IMG/VR virus record: IMGVR_UViG_3300028103_000021
Location: 1-55,739 of that record
From: a virus
DNA: 55,739 bases
Strand: one strand, 5' to 3'
Both the position numbers and the translations under genes were made by a program. Below, in pieces: positions 46,102 to 55,407 of the stretch (the first letter of the stretch is position 1; each line of letters starts with the position of its first letter). Under the pieces are notes generated by a model. That model was not told the DNA's origin. It did not search any database and saw only the letters and a program-made list of their open reading frames with translations.

Positions 46102-47538
46102 TTATTCTTCGTTCTTGCCAAGGTTTTCAGTTTCAACACCAAGATAGGCAGCGATTTGAGAAGCGACTGTCTGAATTGGATCTGCATCATTTGCAGGAAC
46201 ATTCAAAGCAGCTTCTTCCTTAACTTCTGCGTTATCTAAAACTTCTTCAGTTGCGACTACTTCTGCATTGTCCTCTTCTGCCATTACAGTTCTAGGACAA
46301 GAGCAAGTCTCTTCTTTTTCCATTTCTGGATTTGGCATCATTTCAGCTGTTTTCTTAAGCATCATGAGTTCTTCATTCAGCTTTTTAGCAGCAGCTTCAT
46401 ATTCAGCCATTTTCATAGAAAGATAATCACTCTGTTTGGCAATAACGCCAGCAAATGACTCATCTTCAAGGTTGTTCATGAATGACACAATGCCTTCTGC
46501 TTCTGCCTTGGACATGCCAAGCTTTTCAGAAACAAGAGCAATGCGATCACTCTTTTTCTTCTCTTCTTTCATCTTCTGCAATTCTTCAGTAGCTTTGGTA
46601 AGCTCCTGCTGCATAAGATTTGCCTTGGCAACAGCTTCAGAAAGTTCAGTCTCTAGTTTGGCTGTATTTTCAACAGCGACTTCAACCTTCTTTTCCATTT
46701 CAGCTGCCTCGGTCTTTTCGACAATCTGTTCAGACATTGAAAAATTCTCCTTAACTTCTGGAGTCTCAAGACTTTCATACCCCAAATCAACTATTTTTGC
46801 TTCGGTTTGTAGTATAACGCTATCTGGGTTGGCTGGTTTACGAACTAAGCCCTTTCCAGAAAATATTATATTTCTTAAAACACGGCCTATCTTTTGATTT
46901 CCGTAAACACCAGTTCCGCCATATGATCTTAAATACTTTGTTAAAAATGAGGTAGCCTCATTTCTTGCTATAATTCTGGTTTTTTTACCATCAGTCATAG
47001 CATAATCAAAGTTGCTAAACAAAGCTTCCATCGACACAAACCAAGTGCCATTAGGGATTTGCGTAATTATATCATTAATCTGCAATTTCTTTTCTTGATT
47101 TTCCCATTCTTTATAAATTACAGCAGATGTAACAATATTGTAATTTTCTGGAGGAGTATCAGAAGTTATAGGCGAACCATTTTCATCAACTGGATAACAA
47201 CCAGTAATGTGACCAATGATAATGTCTTGATTGTGTTCAAGATTAAATGGTTTATCTTCTGGCGTACTTCTAGCTTTCCACATTTCCTCTGCATCAAAAA
47301 CATCATCGTTCTTATTCCAGCCTGTACTTACCAAAATAGACTTTAAATAAAATAAGTCTTCTTGGTTTTTATTTTCTGCTTTTGCTATTTCAGCTATTGT
47401 TTTATTAAACTTGTTATTAATAAATAGCTGTTCATCAACAGATGATTCCGAAGCTACCATATCAAAAGCTATGGAATTACTAGCTTTTACAAATTCGGAA
47501 ACACCGTCTTCAATTTCTGTCTTGAATGGTTCAATCAT
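46102..47538 (-). CDS. Fused prohead protease and scaffold
   Basis: The ATG at 47538 is chosen because AAGAGGTGA lies just upstream; the ORF runs 21 codons further upstream without a ribosome site. The 478-residue product has a protease-like domain at about residues 60-250: 'KPFNLEHNQDIIIGHITGCY' (H102, H110) and 'IPNGTWFVSMEALFSNFDYA' (S169), the spacing of prohead-type serine proteases (H..S). Residues about 285-360 form a long coiled coil ('ENTAKLETELSEAVAKANLM'). The C-terminal third is acidic with 'CSCPRTVMAEEDNAEVVA' and a final helix. The role is to build the procapsid core and then cleave it. The gene is between portal region and decoration/capsid genes. Confidence 0.78.
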   Translation of the reverse strand: MIEPFKTEIEDGVSEFVKASNSIAFDMVASESSVDEQLFINNKFNKTIAEIAKAENKNQEDLFYLKSILVSTGWNKNDDVFDAEEMWKARSTPEDKPFNLEHNQDIIIGHITGCYPVDENGSPITSDTPPENYNIVTSAVIYKEWENQEKKLQINDIITQIPNGTWFVSMEALFSNFDYAMTDGKKTRIIARNEATSFLTKYLRSYGGTGVYGNQKIGRVLRNIIFSGKGLVRKPANPDSVILQTEAKIVDLGYESLETPEVKENFSMSEQIVEKTEAAEMEKKVEVAVENTAKLETELSEAVAKANLMQQELTKATEELQKMKEEKKKSDRIALVSEKLGMSKAEAEGIVSFMNNLEDESFAGVIAKQSDYLSMKMAEYEAAAKKLNEELMMLKKTAEMMPNPEMEKEETCSCPRTVMAEEDNAEVVATEEVLDNAEVKEEAALNVPANDADPIQTVASQIAAYLGVETENLGKNEE

Positions 47539-47542
47539 AGTG

Positions 47543-48292
47543 TCACCTCTTTTTAAGAAATACACCAAACCAATTGAGTATTCTTTTATACAATGGAACA
47601 TAACCGCTTATGCACAAAGAAATTGTATCTATTTGAATTTGAGGTTTGTCTGCAAACTGAGCTAAAAACTCAGATGTATTTTTTGAATCAAAATAAAAAT
47701 TATCAAAAAATCCATTAACTTTCACTTTTTTTAAATTATTATAATTCAAACTTTTTGGCCAAGCAGCTTCTAAAACATCTGGGTTATTATTATTTATTAA
47801 TGGTGGCCAAACATCTTGATTAGATGTAACTGCAAAAACAGCAGTTTTCCATGCGTTTAACATTTCTGAATTCCACTTAAAAACAGAAGCATCAAAACCT
47901 TGGTTAATTTGTTTTTCAAAAATATTATAAGCCATAGGACTTACTTTAGTGTCTGTGGCATGAACAATTACAAAACAGTCATTTCCGTTTTCATCAAAAA
48001 TAATTGGTAACGCTTTTCTAAAATTAATACTTTCATAAAAACTTGTACTTCCTGTTTTGTCTACTGTATTTCTATAAATAACTTTATGTATTAAATTATT
48101 TTTTTGTAATTCATCTAAAATCCATTTTTTGGAAATCTCTGGGTCTGCCCATAAAACATAAATAATAGGATGGTGTTTAAAGAAAACTCTACATCTATAA
48201 ATATGCTGAACATTATCTATTAGTTCATGATATCTGCGATGAAGAGTTATCAATATTATCGGTTTTTTGTAATCCGATTGTGTGCATCGCAT
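47543..48292 (-). CDS. Probable glycosyltransferase inside the head gene cluster
   Basis: This 249-residue protein overlaps the portal C-terminus by 68 bases. Residues 11-70 ('KPIILITLHRRYHELIDNVQ' and 'HHPIIYVLWADPEISKKW') form a first beta strand and helix typical of GT-A or GT2-like folds. 'CFVIVHATDTKVSPMAYNIF' (about 106-125) could hold the acidic nucleotide-sugar motif (DTK in place of DxD). 'FKWNSEMLNAWKTAVFAVTS' follows. No other family is recognised. Its insertion between portal and protease genes suggests glycosylation of a head protein. The start at 48292 is kept because the first strand would otherwise be lost. Confidence 0.5.
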   Translation of the reverse strand: MRCTQSDYKKPIILITLHRRYHELIDNVQHIYRCRVFFKHHPIIYVLWADPEISKKWILDELQKNNLIHKVIYRNTVDKTGSTSFYESINFRKALPIIFDENGNDCFVIVHATDTKVSPMAYNIFEKQINQGFDASVFKWNSEMLNAWKTAVFAVTSNQDVWPPLINNNNPDVLEAAWPKSLNYNNLKKVKVNGFFDNFYFDSKNTSEFLAQFADKPQIQIDTISLCISGYVPLYKRILNWFGVFLKKR

Positions 48293-50366
48293 ATACAGAA
48301 GCCTGTATTTTTCTAGTTATTTCTGATGTTGGTAAATTGCCAGTTTTTTCTAAATACTTAGCCATACAAGTTTTAAAGAAGTCTTCTACATCAGTAGGTA
48401 TTTCAAGTTTCTCTTTTAATGAATTAAAAATAAAAGTCTTACTAATTTTTTGATCTGGTTCTGTTTTGCATAATAGAGCAAACTTAATATGTTCAAACTC
48501 ATTTATTTGTGCAACAGAAAGATCTCTTAGTGTTTTCTTGTTTATACTCTTTAAATAAGCTGGCTGGACTATTTCTGCTATAGTCTTTTGTGTTTGCTCT
48601 GCCCAATTAAGCCTATCTATAAAATCAGATGCCATAGCTGGCTTAATCACTTTTCTTTTTCTTGGCAAGCTATCAGTTTTTCCGAGAGGTCTTCCCTGTC
48701 CAGATTCACCTTTTGGTTGCTCATCATTTTGATTAGTTGGATTTTGCGCCGGAGCTATAGAAGATGCCGGAGCTTTTATGCCAAAATATTCTGGTGGCAA
48801 AATTCCAAGTTGTGTAAATATTTTTTCAACAGCTTCTTTATGCTGCGGACTATGGAAAGGAGATGCCTTTGGAGGTAGCATATCTTGTTTTCTATAATCT
48901 CTTTCTCTTCTAAGTCGAACACTTTCAATTTCTGGTATAAGATTAAATCTTTCTTGAACCGCTTCCTCACTAATAAGATCTCTATCGGCAAGTTCAATCA
49001 ACAATCTCTTTTCTGCTGCTTCATCTGATAAAGTTTGATGGTCAAATACTATTTGGGCTGGTGCTTTAAATCCCATAGCCATTTGAACAAGCTTTACTTC
49101 TTTTTCCCAAAATTCAGCAACTACATCACGGCCATATTGAAGTCTTTCTATAAGAGTTCTCAAACTTATATAATTATTTGAAAAGCCAGATCCTCCTGGC
49201 AAACCAGTAAGTGATGGCGGAATACCAAGTCCGGCATAAATAGAATTTAAAATAGGCTTATATTTTTCTTCGCCTAAAAAATTAACTAAATCAGTTTTAG
49301 TTTCAACAACATCAATTTCTGGACCCCAAATAAGATCCATGCTTCCGCCACCGACATTATTTAATAGCATGTCAGCAAGACGATTAATTGCTTCTTCGGT
49401 TGGCAAAATACGATGTTCAAGCGATCCAAGCTTCCAAAGTCTGATATGGCTAATAGCTCCATCTAAAGCTGCTAAATCAGCTAATTTCATTTTTTCCAAC
49501 ATTTGCAAATCTTTTAGCAAAGCATATAACATCGGCTTTGCCCATACTTGCCAATCATCACGCTTGTAGTATAAAGCTACAGTTTTATTTACATCTAACG
49601 GAATTAAAAATCCGCCACGAACTGCATAATCATCCATTTCACTAGGTAATGATTTTACAATTTCTTTTTCTATATCGGATTTTGGATTTTTTATTTTTCT
49701 AGAAAAACTTTCTGTTAATCTAACGCCAAATCTAAAAGCTTTTGGGCCAATAAATGGAGCTACTTCTTCGCCATAAACCTCTATTGTTGTTGGATTATAT
49801 ATAGTATATTCCCAAGGAACTTGTGACTGTTTTGGTTTTTTAATAAAATTCTTTTTTGTTTCAGCTGCCATACCCTTTTGGATAATGTCTATTTCTTCTG
49901 GTTTTAATATGGCGTTTGCTCTTTTAATAATTACATTTCCTGCACGATATAAAAGATTTAGTATTCTTTCAGTTCTTTCTTTACCTCTAATTTTCTTGAA
50001 CCACTCTTTATAAAACTTTTCTATTTTTTGGTTTGGGTGAACCAAGTCAATTCCTTGGCAAGCAAATTCGCTCATCATATCTACAGTATTGCGAACAATG
50101 CCTATTCTTTCATAAGCTTGCATACAGGCCGTCATTATTTCTTTATCACGGACTGGTATTTGTTCATTTGGCCTAAAAAAGTCGTAATCCCTACGATCAA
50201 AGCCTTCACGAACAGAAATGTTTGGAGATTCAATGTTTTTATAACTACTTGTACCAACAGTCTTCTTAACTGCTTGGCCATTATTATTGCTCTTAGCAAT
50301 GGCTTTTTCTTTAGATTCTAAGTTATTTTCTTCCCAAGTAACGAATAAGTCTTTTTTATCGCTCAT
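48225..50366 (-). CDS. Portal protein
   Basis: This 713-residue protein has the features of long portal proteins. 'RDYDFFRPNEQIPVRDKEIM' and 'QAYERIGIVRNTVDMMSEFA' form the N-terminal clip/wing region. The middle has 'KLADLAALDGAISHIRLWKL', a stretch with a helical wall and 'GIPPSLTGLPGGSGFSNNYI' (the crown/stem loop), followed by 'LRTLIERLQYGRDVVAEFWE', a typical stem helix. The C-terminal 180 residues contain a Pro/Asn-rich linker and another helix-rich domain. The position next to the terminase gene supports the call. AGGATAAAC precedes the ATG. Confidence 0.85.
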   Translation of the reverse strand: MSDKKDLFVTWEENNLESKEKAIAKSNNNGQAVKKTVGTSSYKNIESPNISVREGFDRRDYDFFRPNEQIPVRDKEIMTACMQAYERIGIVRNTVDMMSEFACQGIDLVHPNQKIEKFYKEWFKKIRGKERTERILNLLYRAGNVIIKRANAILKPEEIDIIQKGMAAETKKNFIKKPKQSQVPWEYTIYNPTTIEVYGEEVAPFIGPKAFRFGVRLTESFSRKIKNPKSDIEKEIVKSLPSEMDDYAVRGGFLIPLDVNKTVALYYKRDDWQVWAKPMLYALLKDLQMLEKMKLADLAALDGAISHIRLWKLGSLEHRILPTEEAINRLADMLLNNVGGGSMDLIWGPEIDVVETKTDLVNFLGEEKYKPILNSIYAGLGIPPSLTGLPGGSGFSNNYISLRTLIERLQYGRDVVAEFWEKEVKLVQMAMGFKAPAQIVFDHQTLSDEAAEKRLLIELADRDLISEEAVQERFNLIPEIESVRLRRERDYRKQDMLPPKASPFHSPQHKEAVEKIFTQLGILPPEYFGIKAPASSIAPAQNPTNQNDEQPKGESGQGRPLGKTDSLPRKRKVIKPAMASDFIDRLNWAEQTQKTIAEIVQPAYLKSINKKTLRDLSVAQINEFEHIKFALLCKTEPDQKISKTFIFNSLKEKLEIPTDVEDFFKTCMAKYLEKTGNLPTSEITRKIQASVYAMHTIGLQKTDNIDNSSSQIS

Positions 50367-50407
50367 GTTTATCCTGCTTATTAAATTGTAATTAGATCAT
50401 AATTGAA

Positions 50408-52531
50408 TTACACCGAATCTCTTCTTATAGCTTCGCCATAATTTCCGCTCTTTTTCAATCCTTGGTTAAACCATTCTGGGGCTATATATAAAGGTTTGCC
50501 TGTATTTTTGCCAGATAAAGAATTAGAAAATCCACCAACAGAAACATAATTGTCTTGGACTATAGTTCTTTGTATTTGTCTAGCTGTCATATTAGCCATA
50601 AGCAAAGATGAATATCTATCTTTTCTTGTTCTGCTTCCTCTTATCTGATCTTTAAAGTCTGGAGTATCCCATCTATCTCTACCACCAGATGTTAATGTAT
50701 GAACTATGCTGGCTAATTCATCTTTTAACTCTTCTATTTCCATAACACAATCTTCTAAAGTGTCATATAACTGTATATCTTTGCCACTAGATGTATCGTA
50801 AACAATACGCCCTTTATCTCTATCATCTTCAAAAGCTAATCCTATAGATACGCTATCAAAAAATGGGAATAGCAATACTTTATCTTCCATATCTTTTCTA
50901 AGACCGTGATTTGCTTCTACGACCCACTTTCCATCTGCAAAATTAACCATATTTAATATATGTTGGCCAGCTTTATCATCAGAATCTTTTCTTTTTTTGA
51001 TATCTGGATCTATAGTTCTCCAGAACGGAACCTCATTTGGCAAGAGCTTTGACTCGTCATGTAGGGCTTCTTCTACCGAAATACCACCACCTTGACTATC
51101 AATGGCAATCTCTCTACATGGAAATAACTTAGCTAAATCCCTTATTTTTCTGGCGCAATAAGAGTAAAAGTTCTGTTCTTTTGTGATTCCTCGCTTTAAT
51201 CTTTCCCTATGCGCTGCCCTATTAGTTGTCCAGCAATAGACAATCCTTCTCATATTTTGATGTAAAGCCAAAATAATAACAGAAAAGTTATCTCTTTCAG
51301 ATGCCGGATCAACAGCCATCACATGCTCAATGCCTATCTCGCCCACTAAAGAGGCTGAAAAATTAATATCTGCTAAGGAAGTTCCAGCTTTTCCAACAAC
51401 GCAAGACTCTATTAAGCTACGCTTGAAAAATCCTTCGGAATCGGTTGCAAATGTTGCACCATATTCAATCATATAATTCGCCTTGGTGCTTGTCGCTTTC
51501 GCTGAAGATATCTGCTTCTGATCCATGAATCCTATTGGTAGTAACTCTACTGGTATTCTTACTATTGAGTAATCACGCCAGTTAAAGCCAGCTGGTATTG
51601 GTCCTTGGAAAAACTCTTCGAGCTTTTTTGTATCGCCACGACTATTGATGATAGTTCGATAAGAGTTCCAATTCTTATAGAAATGGTTAAAGGAATAGTA
51701 AGCTGTTCCTGAGATTATGTTTTGGTTTGCTCTAAGTGTGCGACTTTCTTCTTTTTCATTATCTTCTGACCATAATCCTAATTGTTTCATTAACCTGATT
51801 CTTGCTTGATCTTTAACTGATTGAGCAGGAGAAGCTGCCACCGAAGAGAAGCCTCTCACAACATTTTGGTAAATTTCTTCTTTGATAGAAGCAAATTCGT
51901 CAGCAATTGTATAGTTTGCTCTTTGACCACGAATCTTGTCGCCATTACCGAGAGGAAGCGCAAATCCAACACTATCGCCAACAATCATGTCAAATCTATC
52001 TACAGATCTGCTTGGCCCTTGTTCACGATTATTTTTGCCACGACCAGATCCGCACAAATCTCTATAAATATTACCGCTAACCCAAAGATTTTCCATATAT
52101 TCAAAAATAACTTTTGCCTGTCTAAATGCAGCACCAACTATTGCTATTTTACAACCCTGTGTAAATAAAAGCCTTAACATAGCGTACAAGCCAAGAATAA
52201 AAGACTTACCGCTACCACGACCAGCAATAAGCATGGGGAATGGGCGATTCCAAAGTTCTTTTAAAATTAAATGCTGAAAAGGCATTATTTCTATGTCGAA
52301 TAACAATTTGCATGTAAATGGAAAGTAATCTGGATTTCTCATTATTTTTAATAAATGTACATGCGGATTTTCTTTGTCTGCATGAGTCATTACTTTAAAT
52401 GGATGAATTGCATCTATGGGCAAGTCTAAAAGAGATTCAATCTGAGAAATGTCAGCACCAGGTCTGATGCCAACTATTTCTTTTTCAGAGAGCATCCAAG
52501 CTTTATCTAAAACTTTTTTAAGTTTGTCCAT
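50408..52531 (-). CDS. terL: Terminase large subunit
   Basis: The ATG at 52531 is preferred; an alternative GTG lies 9 bases upstream. The product is about 707 residues. Near residues 103-110 is the Walker A motif AGRGSGKS, near 209-213 the Walker B motif IADEF, and about 408 an Asp in 'VMAVDPASERDNFSVIIL', the first nuclease acidic residue, followed by 'EIAIDSQGGGISVEEALHDE' as the second acidic site. This is the ATPase-nuclease order of terminases. The C-terminal part has 'YDTLEDCVMEIEELKDELAS', another acidic stretch. It pumps DNA through the portal and cuts concatemers. The gene overlaps the ERCC4-type gene by 14 bases. Confidence 0.92.
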   Translation of the reverse strand: MDKLKKVLDKAWMLSEKEIVGIRPGADISQIESLLDLPIDAIHPFKVMTHADKENPHVHLLKIMRNPDYFPFTCKLLFDIEIMPFQHLILKELWNRPFPMLIAGRGSGKSFILGLYAMLRLLFTQGCKIAIVGAAFRQAKVIFEYMENLWVSGNIYRDLCGSGRGKNNREQGPSRSVDRFDMIVGDSVGFALPLGNGDKIRGQRANYTIADEFASIKEEIYQNVVRGFSSVAASPAQSVKDQARIRLMKQLGLWSEDNEKEESRTLRANQNIISGTAYYSFNHFYKNWNSYRTIINSRGDTKKLEEFFQGPIPAGFNWRDYSIVRIPVELLPIGFMDQKQISSAKATSTKANYMIEYGATFATDSEGFFKRSLIESCVVGKAGTSLADINFSASLVGEIGIEHVMAVDPASERDNFSVIILALHQNMRRIVYCWTTNRAAHRERLKRGITKEQNFYSYCARKIRDLAKLFPCREIAIDSQGGGISVEEALHDESKLLPNEVPFWRTIDPDIKKRKDSDDKAGQHILNMVNFADGKWVVEANHGLRKDMEDKVLLFPFFDSVSIGLAFEDDRDKGRIVYDTSSGKDIQLYDTLEDCVMEIEELKDELASIVHTLTSGGRDRWDTPDFKDQIRGSRTRKDRYSSLLMANMTARQIQRTIVQDNYVSVGGFSNSLSGKNTGKPLYIAPEWFNQGLKKSGNYGEAIRRDSV

Positions 52532-52988
52532 AATGTTCACACACTCTCTTAAATAAACTCGAAGCTACTTCTCGCCCAAATTTTCCTGCAAGAATAATCT
52601 TTGTCTTAAATTGTACTTCTATATCTAAAAGTGCTTTTACAATAAACTGCGGAGTTATTTTTATAAACTTGTATTTGCTTGGGGGGATTTGAGTAGATTG
52701 AGGAAACTTGTAAATGTCTTCCATCGTAAATTCTAAAATAACAAATGGAAGCTCAAAGCTCTCAAGTCTTTCTAATTCGCTATGAAATCTTTTTTGTGTG
52801 ATGTTCATAGAGAATTCACTAAGATCTCCCTTCCTCTCTATCACAAATTTATCTTCAAAACCTTCTAATGAGTAATCGCCAGTTTTTAATGTGGCGATAG
52901 TCATTCCTTCACATGAAGGACTTGGATTGAATTCCCACCCAAGTTGTTCTCTAGTGTCTTTTATTACCTTATATTTTTTGTTGTTCAT
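52518..52988 (-). CDS. ERCC4-type nuclease domain protein
   Basis: This 156-residue protein has D11-T-R-E-Q near the N-terminus, 'LKTGDYSLEGFEDKFVIERK' (G37-D38-Y39 and E51-R52-K53) and D55: the GDYx...(V/I)ERKxxD core of XPF/Mus81-type nucleases (PF02732-like). 'FHSELERLESFELPFVILEF' forms the next helix and strand. It lacks the HhH domain found in XPF, so it is a stand-alone catalytic domain, as occurs in phages. It probably cuts branched DNA and might resolve concatemers for packaging, given that it is directly upstream of terminase. It overlaps both neighbours. Confidence 0.8.
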   Translation of the reverse strand: MNNKKYKVIKDTREQLGWEFNPSPSCEGMTIATLKTGDYSLEGFEDKFVIERKGDLSEFSMNITQKRFHSELERLESFELPFVILEFTMEDIYKFPQSTQIPPSKYKFIKITPQFIVKALLDIEVQFKTKIILAGKFGREVASSLFKRVCEHYGQT

Positions 52989-53964
52989 AAAGTTTATAGT
53001 CAGAAAGAACCATGTCTTTGACTAACTCACTAAAAGTGACGGTGGGAGTCCAACCAGTAACTTCCATAATCTTTGTTGGATTTCCTCTAAGGTGTTTTAC
53101 TTCAGAAGGTCTAAACAAAGACTGATCTATATCAACATGTTGTTGATAATTATCAATTCCTGCAACAATACATGCTTCTTCAAGGAATTCTTCTACTGAA
53201 TGAGTAGATCCTGTAGCAACAACATAGTCATCTGGCTTCTCTTGATCGACAATTAGTTTCATTGCCTTAACATAATCAGCTGCATGACCCCAATCTCTTC
53301 GTGCTTTTAGATTTCCAAGAGTGATTCTTGGTAATGAAAGACCTCTTTCATAGCAATACATGAACTTTGCTGCCCACAAACTGATTTTTCTAGTGACAAA
53401 ATTGTGTCCTCTGCGTGGACTTTCATGATTAAACAAAATTCCGCAGCTTGCATGTAGATTATATGAGTTGCGATAGCAGTTTACGAAGTTGTGAGCAGCT
53501 ACTTTTGCTACTGCATAAGGACTTTCTGGTATGAAAGGCGTATTTTCGTCTTGAGTGCCATCATCTTCGACAGCATTTCCAAATTGTTCGGACGAACTTG
53601 CTTGATAAAACCTAGAAAATGGTGCGCTATCACGAAAAGCTTGCAAAACATTGAAGCAACCAACAGCAACTGAGTCAAAAGTCAGCATTGGCTGGTCAAA
53701 AGACACCCTAACATGTGATTGTGCAGCTAAATTAAAGATATAATCGGGTTGTTCGGCAGAAATAATATTCAAAACCGAGTGATAATCAGTCACATCTCCA
53801 TAAACAATACTAAAAAATGATGAGTTTAAGACATTTTTCAGTCTGGATAGGTTGTCAGACGATGTTCTTCGAGTAACACCAACAACTTTGATGTTATTTT
53901 GTATCAAATATTCAGCTAAATATGACCCGTCTTGACCTGTAACGCCAAAAATTACTGCTTTCAT
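52969..53964 (-). CDS. gmd: GDP-mannose 4,6-dehydratase
   Basis: This 331-residue SDR protein has the dinucleotide loop GVTGQDGSYL at 7-16, 'YGDVTDYHSV', 'FNLAAQSHVRVSFDQP', the catalytic 'SSSEQFG' (S123-S125, E126) and Y150-A-V-A-K154, and the substrate segment 'FNHESPRRGHNFVTRKISLW', then 'GNLKARRDWGHAADYVKAMK', both diagnostic of GDP-mannose dehydratase. The length is a little shorter than the usual 340-370. The reaction is GDP-mannose to GDP-4-keto-6-deoxymannose, the first step to GDP-fucose, rhamnose and related deoxy sugars. No reductase or epimerase gene is in the window. It overlaps upstream and downstream genes by 4 and 20 bases. Confidence 0.92.
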   Translation of the reverse strand: MKAVIFGVTGQDGSYLAEYLIQNNIKVVGVTRRTSSDNLSRLKNVLNSSFFSIVYGDVTDYHSVLNIISAEQPDYIFNLAAQSHVRVSFDQPMLTFDSVAVGCFNVLQAFRDSAPFSRFYQASSSEQFGNAVEDDGTQDENTPFIPESPYAVAKVAAHNFVNCYRNSYNLHASCGILFNHESPRRGHNFVTRKISLWAAKFMYCYERGLSLPRITLGNLKARRDWGHAADYVKAMKLIVDQEKPDDYVVATGSTHSVEEFLEEACIVAGIDNYQQHVDIDQSLFRPSEVKHLRGNPTKIMEVTGWTPTVTFSELVKDMVLSDYKLYEQQKI

Positions 53965-54803
53965 GCTTCTTCCTTTTGATTTTCTATAGTGTCCGCATTC
54001 AAAATAGGCAAATCTGCCGAGCCATCTTCATACACATGGGGCGCTCCTAGCCTATCCATCTCTTTTTCTGATACCTGTCTCATGATTTCCATGTGTCGCC
54101 CCATCAATTCCTTGTTCTCTTCCTCTTGTAATTGTCTGATAATAGCTAAAAAGCTCTGTTTTGACGACTCAATTCTTGTTACTCGCTGCTCTCTAGTAGC
54201 TTTTAGGTCTTTAAGTAGTGCCTGATGCTTCTCTTCAAGCTTGATAAACTCGCCAGACCTTGCCTGTTCGGCCTGTTTTGCCGATTGAATTTGAGCTTCA
54301 AGTGATAAAACATGCTCTCTATCGTCTTCAGACATGGCAGATCTGTCTGGAAAGGTCGCCAAAAAGTCATTTTGCATAGAAACTAGTCGGGCGATCTCTT
54401 GAGCAGCGCTATATTTTGCCTTTGCGTTCCTATGCATCATGATTTCAAACTTGATTAGCAAAGAAATTTGTGTCTGCTCAGTCACTAGCACATCATCTTT
54501 GAACTGCGCCATATACTGAGCGTACTTTTCTTCATAATAAAGCAACTCATTGGGCGAAAGCTCTTCTGTTAGTTGCTGCCAAGCCTTGGTTTTCTTAATG
54601 TCTTGGGCGATTTGCTGCTCTTGCTCATTGAGTGAGGCTATTTTTCTATTAGCACGAAGCATTACATCGTTCTGATTAATAACTCTTCGTACTTGAGCCT
54701 CGCTCTTATTCATTAGAGTACAAATTTCGGGTATGCCCATAGTTTTAGACAGTTCAATAATTTTGTCACGGTCATGAGCAGTTACTGTTGTTTTTCTAGC
54801 CAT
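53961..54803 (-). CDS. Probable terminase small subunit
   Basis: This 280-residue protein has a helix-turn-helix at residues about 5-40 ('AHDRDKIIELSKTMGIPEIC' then TLMNKSEAQVRRVI), then a charged segment with 'LSPNELLYYEEKYAQYMAQF' and a long coiled coil that runs to about residue 245. The order (N-terminal DNA-binding, then helical oligomerisation) is that of many small terminases. It sits three genes upstream of the large subunit, with the dehydratase and nuclease between. Its start overlaps the sigma-like gene stop by 8 bases. The call depends on position and HTH, so it is moderate. Confidence 0.55.
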   Translation of the reverse strand: MARKTTVTAHDRDKIIELSKTMGIPEICTLMNKSEAQVRRVINQNDVMLRANRKIASLNEQEQQIAQDIKKTKAWQQLTEELSPNELLYYEEKYAQYMAQFKDDVLVTEQTQISLLIKFEIMMHRNAKAKYSAAQEIARLVSMQNDFLATFPDRSAMSEDDREHVLSLEAQIQSAKQAEQARSGEFIKLEEKHQALLKDLKATREQRVTRIESSKQSFLAIIRQLQEEENKELMGRHMEIMRQVSEKEMDRLGAPHVYEDGSADLPILNADTIENQKEEA

Positions 54804-55407
54804 TTTTGCGCCATTGTGCGAGAATATCTTTTATATGAATTTCCAACTGTTTTTTCTTTGTTTTACTAATAGAAACGCCCGATCTTAACTGTAAATAAGC
54901 CTGTCTAAGCTCAACTGGTAATCTTTCATCAATTATTTCTAACATTTCCCTAGTTGCTGCATCATTAAATATGCTCGACTCTTTTTCTATACTACTATCA
55001 CTTACATTAGAAATATCATAGGGGCGCATTAAGTTTTGCTTTGATGAGTTTCTCTTTTTCCAAGCTTTATATTTATTACAATATTCCCCGTCACCATGAT
55101 GCCCCTGTTCATGACATATTTTACACGGCGGATCTGATCTATGAAATTTATCTCTTTTAAAATTTATCAAACGATTTTTAATATGTGAATATAAAAAATT
55201 TTCTAATGGGCGACTTTCATCGTATCTAGCCATTGCTTCAAGGCCAAATATTCTTGCTTCCTGCTTTATGTCATCAATATCAAAATAACCAAAGGAAAAT
55301 CCTTTTCCTAAAACAATAACTATTTTATCTATGATTTCTATTATTTCTTCTACGGTATATTTTTTACTTTTCAAGTTGAATGTTTTTTTGGATGACTTCT
55401 TCGGCAT
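54796..55407 (-). CDS. Phage sigma-70-like late transcription factor with zinc-binding insert
   Basis: The protein is 203 residues from the ATG at 55407; a GTG at 55473 gives 225, and neither has a clear ribosome site. Residues about 39-88 ('DIDDIKQEARIFGLEAMARY' followed by ...NFLYSHIKNRLINFKRDKF) match sigma-70 region 2 (core binding and -10 recognition: D-(I/L)-x-Q-E...A-x-x-x-(F/Y)-D...F-x-x-Y/H...I-x-N). An insert C95-x-x-C98-H99...H103-H104...C110 follows and could bind zinc. The C-terminal part is a helical segment without clear region 4. T4 gp55-type sigma factors are region-2-only proteins for late promoters and offer the nearest analogy. Confidence 0.7.
   Translation of the reverse strand: MPKKSSKKTFNLKSKKYTVEEIIEIIDKIVIVLGKGFSFGYFDIDDIKQEARIFGLEAMARYDESRPLENFLYSHIKNRLINFKRDKFHRSDPPCKICHEQGHHGDGEYCNKYKAWKKRNSSKQNLMRPYDISNVSDSSIEKESSIFNDAATREMLEIIDERLPVELRQAYLQLRSGVSISKTKKKQLEIHIKDILAQWRKNG

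Noticed and set aside
55382-55388. A AAA AAC slippery heptamer in the 46-residue ORF
   Set aside because: A -1 shift would not enter the sigma-like frame, which is +1 relative to this ORF.
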